A stretch of 64,000 nucleotides of DNA from Pseudomonas sp. SDI (GCF_003105155.1 NZ_QETK01000003.1:1-64000), one strand, 5' to 3'; counted from the stretch's first letter, positions 53,686-63,099 are shown. Translations and numbers: made by a program. Notes: generated from the letters alone by a model not told the origin.

Positions 53686-54894
53686 TCAGTGGCTGCCGGG
53701 CGTATCGTTGAGGTGTAACAGGCAGGTGGCGCTGAAGCCGTTGTCGTCCTGGCCGAGCACCAGCGCCTGGCGTAACGACGCCGCGCGCGTGGCCCCCTGG
53801 ACCAGTGGCAAGGCGGCGCTCACCGGTTGTTCGAGGCCGGCCACCGCTGGCAGTTGCTGCGCCAGCAGCGCGCAGCGGGCCAACAGCAGGTCGGCGAGCA
53901 ACGGCGCGGCGCTGAGCAGGCCGGTGATCGGCAAGGCACTGGTGACATGCTTGACCGCCGCCGGCAGCAAGGCCTCGGCCAGTTGCCGGTCGCGCGCCGG
54001 GCGGCCACTGCCGGCACACACGGCGAAGTCGGTGGGCTGGTCCGGCAGGCTCAAGGCATCGAGTCGTGCATGGCTGCTGAAGGCGTCCAGGCAGACCTGC
54101 GCTGCGGCCGGGCGCTCTTCGCGGCGGCGCAACACCAGCGCCACCGCGCCTTCGCCGGCAATACCGCCGCGCGAACGCCGGTCGAACGGCAGCACCTCGG
54201 TGGCGCCCTCGGCACTGATAGCGCCGCCACGCAACAGGTCGGCCAACCCCAGTGGGTCGAGCTCACTGCCGGCGCCGACCACCATGGCCACGTCGATGCG
54301 CCGTTCGAGCAGCGCTGCGCGGGCTTCGCGCAGGGCCGCCAGGTTGCCGGACACGCCCTGCATGAACGCCCCGCCCTCGCATTGCAGCTTGAGGTTCAGG
54401 CTCAGCACGCCGAGCAGGCCGTTGCTCAGGCCCTTGATGATCAGGAACGGGTCGAGCACACCCTCGTTGAGCACCTTGCGCGCCAGTTCGCGCATGTCGG
54501 CCACGCCGTCGCGGCGGCAGTCCTGCAACAAGCTGGCGTAAGAGGCCATCGACGGGTAGGTGAAGCCGCCCTGGCAGCAGTACAGGCCGTAGCGCAAGCC
54601 ATCGCTGCCGGGCGTGATCCCGGCTTCGTCGATGGCCTGGCGCAAGGCACTGGCGCCCCAGAACAGCGACGGCGTGCAATAGCGATACAGGTTGCGCGCC
54701 ATGTCGGCCTGGCAACGCTGCTGATCGGCCGCCGCCACCTGGGCGAAGGCGGCGACGCGGGAGCTGCGCAGCCATGGCGAGTCGATCGGGGCACTGCCGG
54801 CCCGCGCGTCGAGCGCGGCCTGCCAGAACGCCGGCACACCCCAGCCGCTGGCCAGCACCGCACCAGCGCCGGCAATTGCAATCGACTGGCTCAT
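53686..54894 (-). CDS. Degenerate ketosynthase (chain-length-factor-like)
   Basis: This 402-residue thiolase-fold protein has the beta-ketoacyl synthase outline, but the active-site Cys position reads MQGVSGNLAAL with no Cys. The HGTxT motif is replaced by CAGSGRPARD and the second His motif by KHVTSALPITGLLSAA. It therefore cannot condense and resembles chain-length factors (KS-beta). Its start overlaps the stop of the active ketosynthase gene (ATGA), consistent with a KS/KS-beta heterodimer. Confidence 0.82.
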   Translation of the reverse strand: MSQSIAIAGAGAVLASGWGVPAFWQAALDARAGSAPIDSPWLRSSRVAAFAQVAAADQQRCQADMARNLYRYCTPSLFWGASALRQAIDEAGITPGSDGLRYGLYCCQGGFTYPSMASYASLLQDCRRDGVADMRELARKVLNEGVLDPFLIIKGLSNGLLGVLSLNLKLQCEGGAFMQGVSGNLAALREARAALLERRIDVAMVVGAGSELDPLGLADLLRGGAISAEGATEVLPFDRRSRGGIAGEGAVALVLRRREERPAAAQVCLDAFSSHARLDALSLPDQPTDFAVCAGSGRPARDRQLAEALLPAAVKHVTSALPITGLLSAAPLLADLLLARCALLAQQLPAVAGLEQPVSAALPLVQGATRAASLRQALVLGQDDNGFSATCLLHLNDTPGSH

Positions 54895-56189
54895 GCGCCC
54901 TGCTCCCGGTACTTGCCCAACACCAGCGCGGTGTTCAGGCCACCGAAGCCGAACGAGTTGCTCAGCGCCAACTGCACCGGCCGGCTCACCGCCTGGTGCG
55001 CGGTATAGTCGAGGTCGCATTGGCCGTCGGGCACATCCAGGTTCAACGTCGGAGGAATCTGGTCGTGCAGGCAAGACAGTGCCGTGGCCATCAGTTCCGG
55101 CGCCCCCGCCGCTGCGATCAGATGGCCGAACTGCGATTTGTTGGCGGTGATGGCCAGCCGCCGGTAATGCTCGCCGTCGGCAAACACCTGCTTGATCGCC
55201 AGGGTTTCGGCCACGTCGTTCAGTGGCGTCGAGGTGCCATGGGCGTTGATCAGGTCGATCTGGCCGGGAACAACGCCAGCGTCATCCAATGCGGCCTGCA
55301 TCGCCAGCACGGCACCCTGCCCTTGCGGGTCGGGAGCAGTGACCTTGTAGCCGTCCAGGCTGCTGCCGTAGCCGAGTACTTCGGCATACGGCAGCGCGCC
55401 GCGCGCCAGCGCCCGGTCGAGGCGCTCCAGCACCAGGAAGCCGCCGCCTTCGCCGGCCACCAGCCCGCTGCGGTGACGCTCGAACGGCCGGCACAGTTGC
55501 TGGCCCCAGCGCTGCTCGCTGCTGGCAGCGCCGAGCAGGTACAGCGCGGTCAGGGTATCGAGGCTCAGCACCGAGTCGGCGCCACCGGCCAGGGCCAGGT
55601 CGACCTCGCCCCGGCGGATCATCTGGAAAGCGTTACCGACGGCTTGCGAGGCACCGGCACAGGCGCTACTGATGTTGATCACCGGCCCTTCGCAACCGAG
55701 TTGGTCGGCAATCACCCGCACCAGGCGGTCGTTGCTCTGACGCAGCGAACCACAGGCATTGACCTGCGCCTGGCGGTCCATCAGGTAGCGCCAGGCCGGC
55801 GCCTCGTCGGGCTGGCCGGCGGCGCACAGGAGCATGTCGCCGAGCATGTGCTGCGGCGCGCCGGAGGCACACAGCACCGCCGCGTCGCGCCACTGCTCGC
55901 GGCTCAGGCCACTATCGTCGAGGGCCTGGCTGGCCGCCACCCAGCCATAGCGGCTACGGCGCTCCAGCGGGCGCTGCCAGGCCGGGTGCTCGCGAAGGTA
56001 GGCCGGCATCGTTGCCAGGTCGACCGGGGCGGCAAAGCGCACCGGGAACGTCCCGGCCTCGACGCCTTCCGGCTGCCACGGGCGAATGCAATGCTGGCCC
56101 TGCAGCAGTGCGTGCCACATTTGCTGCCATTCAAAGCCGAAGCCGGTCACCGCGCCCATGCCGGTGATCACTACACGGTTGCCGCTCAT
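54891..56189 (-). CDS. 3-Oxoacyl-ACP synthase, catalytically complete
   Basis: This 432-residue ketosynthase has all three catalytic residues: Cys177 in NISSACAGASQAV, His317 in [11 protein letters not shown] and His356 in NKSQFGHLIAAAG. The C-terminal NSFGFGGLNTALVL is typical of FabF-type enzymes. It condenses malonyl-ACP with a growing acyl chain. The start is coupled to the upstream degenerate KS (ATGA). Confidence 0.92.
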   Translation of the reverse strand: MSGNRVVITGMGAVTGFGFEWQQMWHALLQGQHCIRPWQPEGVEAGTFPVRFAAPVDLATMPAYLREHPAWQRPLERRSRYGWVAASQALDDSGLSREQWRDAAVLCASGAPQHMLGDMLLCAAGQPDEAPAWRYLMDRQAQVNACGSLRQSNDRLVRVIADQLGCEGPVINISSACAGASQAVGNAFQMIRRGEVDLALAGGADSVLSLDTLTALYLLGAASSEQRWGQQLCRPFERHRSGLVAGEGGGFLVLERLDRALARGALPYAEVLGYGSSLDGYKVTAPDPQGQGAVLAMQAALDDAGVVPGQIDLINAHGTSTPLNDVAETLAIKQVFADGEHYRRLAITANKSQFGHLIAAAGAPELMATALSCLHDQIPPTLNLDVPDGQCDLDYTAHQAVSRPVQLALSNSFGFGGLNTALVLGKYREQGA

Positions 56190-57241
56190 ACTGCCTCCTT
56201 GGCGGGTGCCGCGAGCAACACCGCGCCCCAATGTCCGGCCTGGCTGCGGTCGAGCAGCAGGGTGTACGCCACGGGCTGCGCCGCGTGTTGCTGGCGGTAC
56301 AGCGCCAGCGCCGCTTCGCTGAGCAACTGCCCGGCGCCGAGGTCGCCGACGCGCGGCTGCAAGCTGTCGAGCAGCGTCTGCTCGGGGCCAAACAGGCTGA
56401 CAACAAGTGGGTCGCGGCGGTCGCAGACAACCTGCTGCACATCGCCCAGGGTCAGGCGTTCTGCACGCAGGGCCTGCGCAATCACCCGCCCGGCGACGGC
56501 GGCGGCCTGGCTGGCATTGGCGCTGTAGCCACGGGCAATGCCAGCGATGCGCAGGGCATCGGCACTCGCGCGGTGGCTCAGCAGCAACGCTGCCGCGCCT
56601 TCGCCATACAGACGCTGGGCCTGGGCCGGCTCGCGCAGGTACAGCGCCGGGCTGATGTTCGGGCTGCTGCCGACCACCAGCGCCGCGTCGCCACGGCCCT
56701 CGGCCAGGCTGTGGAAGGCTTCGGCCAGAGCGTCGACGCCGGCATTGCTCTGCGAGCAGAAGCCGCCCATCGCCCCCCGGCAGCCCAGGCCCTGCGCAAC
56801 GTAGGCCATGACACTGCTGTTGAGCAGGGTCAGCGCGTGCATTGGTGGGGTATGGGCCATGAATTGCACCAGTAGCTGCTCGGGTTGTTCGAGGATCGCC
56901 TGCACGGCCTCCCAACTGGTGCTGGGGCCGTCAACCTCGGGGATCGCTGCGGTCAGTACGATGCGCTGGGCCGGCAGTTCCAGCGCCGCCAGCGCTTCGG
57001 CCAGCCCGGCCGCGCAGTGCAGGATGCGCAGGCCCTGAGGCTCCAGGCCGCGCAGGATCTTGCGCTCGAAGACTTTGCCGGCCAGCTTCGGCGTGCCCAG
57101 GCAGAAGGCTTCGCGGCTGGCGTCGAAGCTCAGCGGTTGCGGCGCGGGCGCCGCGTGCAGCAGGTCGGCGCAGTGATCGCCGGCCGCATTGAGGACCGTC
57201 GCGGCGCGCAGGTAGACCGGCCGTTGATTGCTTGCATACAT
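56186..57241 (-). CDS. Degenerate ketosynthase-like protein
   Basis: This 351-residue protein keeps the KS N-terminal fold outline (MAYVAQGLGCRGAMGGFCSQ, SNAGVDALAEAFHSLAEGRG), but its Cys lies three residues away from the catalytic position and the HGT and GHxxxAAG motifs are missing. It is shorter than active KS proteins by about 75 residues. It probably pairs with one of the two active ketosynthases as a structural or chain-length partner. It follows the KS at 57245 after 3 bases. Confidence 0.75.
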   Translation of the reverse strand: MYASNQRPVYLRAATVLNAAGDHCADLLHAAPAPQPLSFDASREAFCLGTPKLAGKVFERKILRGLEPQGLRILHCAAGLAEALAALELPAQRIVLTAAIPEVDGPSTSWEAVQAILEQPEQLLVQFMAHTPPMHALTLLNSSVMAYVAQGLGCRGAMGGFCSQSNAGVDALAEAFHSLAEGRGDAALVVGSSPNISPALYLREPAQAQRLYGEGAAALLLSHRASADALRIAGIARGYSANASQAAAVAGRVIAQALRAERLTLGDVQQVVCDRRDPLVVSLFGPEQTLLDSLQPRVGDLGAGQLLSEAALALYRQQHAAQPVAYTLLLDRSQAGHWGAVLLAAPAKEAV

Positions 57242-57244
57242 GGA

Positions 57245-58522
57245 CTAAGCCCTCCCCAGGACCAGCGAGCTGTTGATGCCACCGAAGCCGAAGGAATTGG
57301 ACAGCACCGCCGCAAACGCTTGCTGGCGGGCCTGGGTTGGAATGTTCAACGCCGGAAACTCGGCGTTCTGTGGGTCGTAGTTGAGGGTCGGGAGCACCGT
57401 GCCGCGCGCCAGCGACATCAGCGACAACACCGCCTCAAGGGCGCCGCTGCCGGCCAGCGAATGGCCGAGCGCCGACTTGTTCGCGGTGATGCTGACCTGC
57501 GCCAGGTGCTCGCCGAACAGCGTCTGCAAGGCCAGCGCCTCGCAGCGGTCGTTGCTCGGCGTCGAGGTGCCGTGGGCATTGACGTGACCGATAGCGGCCG
57601 GGGTCAGCCCGGCATCGGCAATCGCCGCCGCCATGCACTCGGCATACAGGCGGCCGTCGCGGCTGCTGGAGGTGATTTTCTGCGCCTCGCAGCAGTTCGC
57701 GTAACCCAGCACCCGCCCGCGTACTTGCGCGCCACGCCGCTCGGCGTGGGCACGCGACTCAAGCACCAGCAACGCTGCCCCTTCACTGATCACGAAGCCA
57801 CAGCGGTCGTTCATGAACGGCCGGCTTTGCGCGGCGGCGGGCCAGTCAGCGCGTGCACACAGCGCGCCGAGGTTGTTGAAGCTGTAGTAGGGAAACTCGC
57901 TGGCCATCAGGTCGATGGCGCCACAGACCGCCAGGTCGATATCGCCCCGACGGATCGCCCGGAAGGCGCTGCCAATCGCCGTGGTGCCAGCGGCACAGGC
58001 ATCGGAATGGGTCGAGGTGTGCTCGCGCACATCGAGTAGCGCGGCCAGGTGGCGGGTCTGCTGGTCGACGCGCCGGCCGAAGCCGGCCCGGCCTTGCTCG
58101 CCGGCAGCCAGGTAAGCATCGAGGTCGACACAGGCCTGGTCATCCATGAAGCGGCTGACCTCGGCCAGTTCGGCACCGCTGGCGTTGAACTTGTTCGCCC
58201 CCAGGAACACCCCGCTGGCCGCTCGGGCAAACGCCGCCGGCGCCAGCCCGGCATGCACCAGCACGCGCTGCGCCAGGTAATCGATCAGCGCCGATTGCCG
58301 CGGCAGCTCGCCGTCGCTGGCCGATACGCCGGCCTGCACGGCCTGCCACTGCTGCTGGTCGAGGTAACCAGCCACCGGGTTGGCGAAGCCCAGGCGTACA
58401 AACTCGGGGTGCTCGCGCAGGCTCGACTGACCGTTGGCCAGGCGTGCGAACAATGTGTCGGCATCCATTGCCTGCGGGGCGACCAGCGCGTAGCCGGTCA
58501 CCACGACATCTTCTTCCCGCAT
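57245..58522 (-). CDS. 3-Oxoacyl-ACP synthase, catalytically complete
   Basis: This 425-residue ketosynthase has Cys176 in [16 protein letters not shown], His317 in [11 protein letters not shown] and His354 in [17 protein letters not shown]. It ends [15 protein letters not shown]. The start at 58522 ([13 protein letters not shown]) has AGG in place; a GTG at 58531 is also in frame. It is the second gene of the operon after the ACP and probably initiates or elongates the chain. Confidence 0.9.
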   Translation of the reverse strand: MREEDVVVTGYALVAPQAMDADTLFARLANGQSSLREHPEFVRLGFANPVAGYLDQQQWQAVQAGVSASDGELPRQSALIDYLAQRVLVHAGLAPAAFARAASGVFLGANKFNASGAELAEVSRFMDDQACVDLDAYLAAGEQGRAGFGRRVDQQTRHLAALLDVREHTSTHSDACAAGTTAIGSAFRAIRRGDIDLAVCGAIDLMASEFPYYSFNNLGALCARADWPAAAQSRPFMNDRCGFVISEGAALLVLESRAHAERRGAQVRGRVLGYANCCEAQKITSSSRDGRLYAECMAAAIADAGLTPAAIGHVNAHGTSTPSNDRCEALALQTLFGEHLAQVSITANKSALGHSLAGSGALEAVLSLMSLARGTVLPTLNYDPQNAEFPALNIPTQARQQAFAAVLSNSFGFGGINSSLVLGRA

Positions 58523-58531
58523 GGTGGACAC

Positions 58532-59101
58532 CTAGGCCACGGCCGCAACGCGCGCGGCGACAAACTGCTCGACCAGCGCCCGCGACACGCTGTCACCGTC
58601 CAACGGCGTCAGGCGCGCGCTGCACCCTACGCACACCACTTGCTGGCGGTCGTTCAGACGCGCCTGCTCGCCGGCACACTCCGGGCACTGCGCCGGCAGG
58701 TGGTTGAACAGGTTGTGGCACTGCAAGGCCCAGTTGCGCACGGTGGTGGCGGCGAACACATCCGCCGGCTGCATGCCGGCCTTGAGCTGGCCGGGGGCGT
58801 AGGCACTGAGGCTCTGCTGCAACAGTTCGACACCATCGTCGGTCAGGCGGCCGGCCTGCAGGAACGCCTCGGCATCGCCGCAGACGGCCACGGTGTGGTC
58901 AAGCACGCTGGTCTTGGGCAAGCTGCAAGCGTACTGGCGGCCGAGCTGGAAGCTCAGGTCGACGATGTCCAGCGAGTCGGCGCCCAGCTCTTCGACAATG
59001 GCGCTGTCGGCGCTGATTTCGTCCGCGTCCAGCACCAACAGTTGCGCGAGGATGTCGCGCACACTGAGGACCACCTGCTCCAGTTCCAATGGGTTGTTCA
59101 T
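58532..59101 (-). CDS. Acyl carrier protein fused to a zinc-ribbon domain
   Basis: This 189-residue protein has an ACP domain at residues about 8-85, with the phosphopantetheine serine at 43 in EELGADSLDIVDL. The C-terminal part has four cysteines in CPEC (139-142) and CVGC (157-160), spaced as a rubredoxin/zinc-ribbon knuckle pair. The long middle segment (85-135) is helical and of unknown role. Standalone ACPs are 75-90 residues, so the tail is exceptional and may mediate docking. It is the first gene of the 11-gene operon. Confidence 0.85.
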   Translation of the reverse strand: MNNPLELEQVVLSVRDILAQLLVLDADEISADSAIVEELGADSLDIVDLSFQLGRQYACSLPKTSVLDHTVAVCGDAEAFLQAGRLTDDGVELLQQSLSAYAPGQLKAGMQPADVFAATTVRNWALQCHNLFNHLPAQCPECAGEQARLNDRQQVVCVGCSARLTPLDGDSVSRALVEQFVAARVAAVA

Positions 59102-59333
59102 TGACCGATTCCTTGATCGTTTGAGGGTTGTTTTCTGCGCGTCGGGCGGGCTCCGCAAAGGGCTGCCGCGGTCATCCGAAGAAGGCTAAACCCTCCCCCT
59201 AAGGGGAGAGTCAATGTGCCAGCAATGGCTATTTGATGGACTGCCGTCCCATGTTTTGCGCCGGCGCGGATGTGCAGTAGGATCGCTCAAAGCCCAGCCT
59301 TGGCAGTTTGCGCCACCACCTCAGGACCCCTTG
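59102..59333. other. Divergent promoter region of the biosynthetic operon
   Basis: The 232 bases between the ACP gene (minus) and the 2-hydroxyacid dehydrogenase (plus) are AT-richer around 59180-59215 and hold promoters for both. No named operator was recognised; no regulator gene is encoded next to the operon. Confidence 0.45.
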
Positions 59334-60299
59334 ATGAACGCCCGATCCCGCGCCGTATTTCTCGACCACAGTTCCCTGGACCTGGGCGACCTCGACCTCG
59401 CTAGCCTGCGCGCCGCCTTCGGCGAATTGCAGCTGTACCCGGCCACCGCTGCGGAGCAGGTGGCCGAACGTTTGCAGGGTGCCAGCGTGGCGATCAGCAA
59501 CAAGGTCATGCTCGACGCCGCCACCCTGGCCGCCTGCCCCGCGCTGAAACTGATCCTGGTGGCCGCCACCGGCACCAACAACGTCGACCTGCACGCCGCT
59601 CGCGCCCAGGGCATCGTGGTCAGTAACTGCCAGGGCTACGGCACGCCATCGGTGGCCCAGCACACCCTGGCCCTGCTGCTGGCGCTGGCCACGCGCCTGC
59701 CCGATTACCAGCAGGCGGTCGCCGCCGGCCAATGGGCGCAGGCCAAACAGTTCTGCCTGCTGGACTTCCCCATCGTCGAACTCGAAGGCAAGACCCTCGG
59801 CCTGCTCGGCCATGGCGAGCTGGGCGGGGCGGTGGCGAAGCTGGCCGAGGCGTTCGGCATGCGCGTGCTGCTTGGCCAACTGCCGGGCCGGCCGGCCCGC
59901 GACGACCGCCTGAACCTCGACGAACTGCTGCCGCAGGTGGATGCACTGACCCTGCACTGCCCGCTCAACGACGCCACCCGGCACATGATCGGTGCTCGCG
60001 AGCTGGCCCTGCTCAAGCCCGGCGCCTATCTGATCAACACCGCCCGCGGCGGCCTGATCGACGAGCAAGCCCTGGCCGACACCCTGCGCGCCGGGCACCT
60101 GGGCGGTGCAGCCACCGATGTGCTGAGCGTCGAGCCGCCGGTGCACGGCAATCCGTTGCTGGCCGCCGACATCCCGCGGTTGATCGTGACCCCGCACAGT
60201 GCCTGGGGCGCCCGCGAAGCGCGGCAGCGCATCGTCGGCCAGCTGAGCGAGAACGCCGTGGCGTTTTTTGCCGGCAGCCCGCGGCGGGTGGTCAGCTAA
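59334..60299 (+). CDS. D-2-hydroxyacid dehydrogenase (glycerate dehydrogenase-like)
   Basis: This 321-residue NAD enzyme has the nucleotide motif GLLGHGELGGAVAKLAEAFG, LKPGAYLINTARGGLIDEQA and the catalytic His in VTPHSAWGAREA. It is closest to HprA-type hydroxypyruvate/glycerate dehydrogenases. The start at 59334 is the family start. It is divergent from the biosynthetic operon and most likely a housekeeping gene, not part of it. Confidence 0.9.
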   Translation: MNARSRAVFLDHSSLDLGDLDLASLRAAFGELQLYPATAAEQVAERLQGASVAISNKVMLDAATLAACPALKLILVAATGTNNVDLHAARAQGIVVSNCQGYGTPSVAQHTLALLLALATRLPDYQQAVAAGQWAQAKQFCLLDFPIVELEGKTLGLLGHGELGGAVAKLAEAFGMRVLLGQLPGRPARDDRLNLDELLPQVDALTLHCPLNDATRHMIGARELALLKPGAYLINTARGGLIDEQALADTLRAGHLGGAATDVLSVEPPVHGNPLLAADIPRLIVTPHSAWGAREARQRIVGQLSENAVAFFAGSPRRVVS

Positions 60300-60350
60300 G
60301 CCCGGCGCGCTTCTGCTAGAATTCGCCATTTTTTTCAGGAGCCGTCGTCC

Positions 60351-61349
60351 ATGGACCCGCGCAGTGAAGTGTTGCTTCGTCAGGCCGACTTGTTTCAGGG
60401 CTCGCTGCTGCTGACCGGGCTGCCCGCCGACGACCTGCTCGGCACGCTCGGCAACGCCCACGGCTGGTGCTGGCACGCCGGCGATCAGGCCGCCCTCGGG
60501 GCGCGCTTTGCCGGGCGCAGCCACTTTGGCGTGGAAGCGCCGACGCAGGCATTCGACGCGGCCGTGCTGTTCCTGCCCAAATCCCGCGACCTGGCCAATT
60601 ACCTGCTCAACGCCCTCGCCTCGCGCCTGGGCGGGCGCGAACTGTTCCTGGTCGGCGAGAAGCGCGGCGGCATCGAGGGCGCGGCCAAGCAGCTGCATGC
60701 CTTCGGCAAGCCGCGCAAACTCGACAGCGCGCGGCATTGTCAGCTATGGCAGGTGACGGTCGAACACCCGCCGGTCGCGCAACCACTGCACAGCCTGGCG
60801 CAACGCTTCGAGCTGGTGTCGGGTGAGGCGGCGTTGCAGATCGTCAGCCTGCCGGGGGTGTTCAGCCATGGCCGCCTCGACCGCGGCACCGAGCTGCTGC
60901 TGGAACACCTGGACGCGCTGCCCGTCGGCAAGGTGCTGGATTTCGGCTGCGGCGCCGGGGTGTTGGGCGCGGCAATCAAGCAACGTTATCCACAAAGCCA
61001 GGTGCACATGCTCGATGTCGATGCGTTTGCCGTGGCGGCCAGTCGTCTGACCCTGGCGGCCAATGGCCTGGACGGCGAGGTGATCTGTGGCGACGGCATC
61101 GCTGCCGCGCCGCAGGACCTGGACGTGATCCTGAGCAACCCGCCGTTCCATACCGGGGTGCACACCAATTACCAGGCATCGGAAACCTTGCTGAAAAAAT
61201 CGGCTGATCATCTGCGAAAAGGTGGCGAAATGCGTTTGGTGGCGAACAGCTTCCTGCGTTATCAGCCGCTGATCGAAGGCGCGCTGGGCAACTGCCGGAT
61301 CCGCGCCGAAGGCAATGGCTTCCGGATTTACCAGGCCACACGCCGTTAA
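60351..61349 (+). CDS. rsmC: 16S rRNA m2G1207 methyltransferase
   Basis: This 332-residue protein has a degenerate N-terminal methyltransferase-like domain and a catalytic C-terminal domain with SAM motif [15 protein letters not shown] and the amino-methyl motif [14 protein letters not shown]. It methylates G1207 in the 30S subunit. GGAGCC is before the start; it is 50 bases after the dehydrogenase gene. Confidence 0.95.
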   Translation: MDPRSEVLLRQADLFQGSLLLTGLPADDLLGTLGNAHGWCWHAGDQAALGARFAGRSHFGVEAPTQAFDAAVLFLPKSRDLANYLLNALASRLGGRELFLVGEKRGGIEGAAKQLHAFGKPRKLDSARHCQLWQVTVEHPPVAQPLHSLAQRFELVSGEAALQIVSLPGVFSHGRLDRGTELLLEHLDALPVGKVLDFGCGAGVLGAAIKQRYPQSQVHMLDVDAFAVAASRLTLAANGLDGEVICGDGIAAAPQDLDVILSNPPFHTGVHTNYQASETLLKKSADHLRKGGEMRLVANSFLRYQPLIEGALGNCRIRAEGNGFRIYQATRR

Positions 61350-61390
61350 AAACTTCGCTTGCCGAATCAGTTTTGCCTAGGCAGAATCCG

Positions 61391-61575
61391 CTCCGTCCTA
61401 GGGGAGTAGTCTCCCGCGAGCACCCCGCTCGCCCGGTACGCGTCAACATACTTGGTCCTCAGACCATGGCGCGTACGACCCACGGTCCGCATAGACGGAC
61501 CCAGGGTTTGACAAGACCTATGACACGCACACCTTACCCGGGGCGGGAAGGTCGTACGTGTCATAGCCGTGTCGA
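61391..61575 (+). ncRNA. yybP-ykoY manganese riboswitch
   Basis: The leader of the next gene carries the yybP-ykoY signature: TAGGGGAGTAGTCTCCC at the 5' side, GCGTCAACATACTTGGTC in the middle and ACAAGACCTATG at the 3' side. A long hairpin then follows, with arms CTATGACACG (about 61516) and CGTGTCATAG (about 61555), the probable expression platform. The class binds Mn2+ and turns on exporters. Confidence 0.9.
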
Positions 61576-61596
61576 CCCGCCCCCGTAGGAATCCTG

Positions 61597-62181
61597 ATGC
61601 TGGAATCGTTACTCGTCCCCACCGCTATCGTTGCCCTCGCTGAAATCGGCGACAAGACGCAATTGCTCGCACTCATTCTCGCGGCGCGTTTCCGCAAGCC
61701 CTGGCCGATCATCGCCGGTATCGTCGCCGCGACCCTGGCCAACCATGCGGCGGCCGGTGCCGTGGGCGCCTGGGTCGGCGGCTTCTTCTCGCAAGCGACC
61801 TTGCACTGGATCCTCGCCGCGAGCTTCGCGGCCACCGCGCTGTGGACCCTGGTGCCGGATAAGATGGACGACGACGAGGCCAGCACGGCGCGGCGCTTCG
61901 GGCCGTTCCTGACCACGCTGATTGCGTTCTTCATTGCCGAAATCGGCGACAAGACCCAGGTCGCCACGGTGATGCTGGCAGCGCAATATCCGCACCTGAT
62001 CATGGTGATTATCGGCACCACCCTGGGCATGCTGATTGCCAACGTGCCGGTGGTACTGGCGGGCAACTTTGCCGCGGAGAAACTGCCGCTGACCCTGATT
62101 CGTCGCCTGGCGGCGACCGCGTTCGTGGTGCTGGCGCTGGTGGCGGTGTATTCGGCCATGGAGGTGAGTGGCTGGGTGTAG
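61597..62181 (+). CDS. UPF0016/TMEM165-family manganese exporter
   Basis: This 194-residue inner-membrane protein has two three-helix repeats, each with the metal motif AEIGDKTQ (residues about 14-21 and 109-116). It belongs to the Gdt1/TMEM165/MneA family of Mn2+ (and Ca2+) transporters. The manganese riboswitch directly upstream supports Mn2+ export. It is followed by REP elements. Confidence 0.93.
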   Translation: MLESLLVPTAIVALAEIGDKTQLLALILAARFRKPWPIIAGIVAATLANHAAAGAVGAWVGGFFSQATLHWILAASFAATALWTLVPDKMDDDEASTARRFGPFLTTLIAFFIAEIGDKTQVATVMLAAQYPHLIMVIIGTTLGMLIANVPVVLAGNFAAEKLPLTLIRRLAATAFVVLALVAVYSAMEVSGWV

Positions 62182-62192
62182 CGCTGAAGCAA

Positions 62193-62257
62193 TCGCGGGA
62201 CGAGCCCGCTGCCACAGGGAACAGTGGTGCTCTTGTGGGAGCGGGCTCGTCCCGCGA
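62193..62257. repeat. Inverted pair of REP elements
   Basis: TCGCGGGACGAGCCCGCTGC (62193 on) is repeated in reverse complement as GAGCGGGCTCGTCCCGCGA (to 62257). This is the classical P. putida REP in a REPIN-like pair between convergent genes. Confidence 0.85.
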
Positions 62258-62258
62258 A

Positions 62259-62277
62259 GGGGCCGCAACGCGGCCCC
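62259..62277 (-). terminator. Hairpin after the M48 protease gene
   Basis: GGGGCCGC/GCGGCCCC with a 3-base loop, 6 bases past the protease stop. There is no T-run, so it may act together with the adjoining REP pair. Confidence 0.55.
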
Positions 62278-62283
62278 AGACGC

Positions 62284-63099
62284 TTACTTCCTGGCCTGCT
62301 CGTAAAGCGGCATGACCTTCGGAATCGCCGCTTCCAGCGAAGCGATCCGGCTGCTCGATGCCGGGTGGGTGCTCATGAACTCGGGCTGGCCGCCACCGGA
62401 GGCCGCGCTCATCTTGTTCCACAAGGTGATCGCTGCATTCGGGTTGTACCCGGCCCGGGCCGACAGTTCCAGGCCGATCAGGTCGGCTTCGTTCTCGTTG
62501 GCCCGGCTGTTGGGCAGCGTGAGGCTGTACTGCACCACGGTATCGGCCAGCGCCAGGCTGTCCTGGCCCAGGCCCAGCAAGGCACCCGCGCCCTGGCGCG
62601 CCATCTGCACGCCATAGGCCTTGGACATCGCTTCGCGCCCATGCTCGCGCAAGGCGTGGGCGATTTCATGGCCCATGACTGCCGCCAGCTCGTCGTCGGT
62701 GAGCTTGAGCTGATCGATCAGCCCGCTATAAACGAAGATCTTCCCGCCCGGACCACAGTTGGCGTTGAGCTCGTCGCTCTTGAGCAGGTTGACTTCCCAT
62801 TGCCACTGCGCGGCATCCGGGCGGAACTGCGGGGCCTGGGCGATCAGCCGGGTGGCGATGGCCTGCACACGCCTGGCGTTGGCGCTGGACTTGTCCACCG
62901 CGCCCTGGCTCGAGGCTTCGCTCAGCGTCTGCTGATACGACTGCGCATACATCTGGTTGACCTCGTCGGTCGACAACATGCTGAACATGTATTGCTTGCG
63001 CTCGACCCCCACCGCACCGCCGCTGGTGGTGTTAACCGCCTGGCATCCTGCCAGCAGTACGCTGGCGCTGAGGGCACCAATAACAAATGACTTACGCAT
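62284..63099 (-). CDS. M48-family metalloprotease lipoprotein
   Basis: This 271-residue protein has a lipobox (LLAGC, Cys19) and the zinc motif HEIAH at residues 144-148 (VMGHEIAHALREHGREAMSK), with the third ligand in ENEADLIGLEL. It resembles LoiP/YggG and BepA-like proteases that act on outer-membrane proteins in the periplasm. The start at 63099 gives the lipoprotein signal. It is divergent from the chemoreceptor. Confidence 0.9.
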   Translation of the reverse strand: MRKSFVIGALSASVLLAGCQAVNTTSGGAVGVERKQYMFSMLSTDEVNQMYAQSYQQTLSEASSQGAVDKSSANARRVQAIATRLIAQAPQFRPDAAQWQWEVNLLKSDELNANCGPGGKIFVYSGLIDQLKLTDDELAAVMGHEIAHALREHGREAMSKAYGVQMARQGAGALLGLGQDSLALADTVVQYSLTLPNSRANENEADLIGLELSARAGYNPNAAITLWNKMSAASGGGQPEFMSTHPASSSRIASLEAAIPKVMPLYEQARK

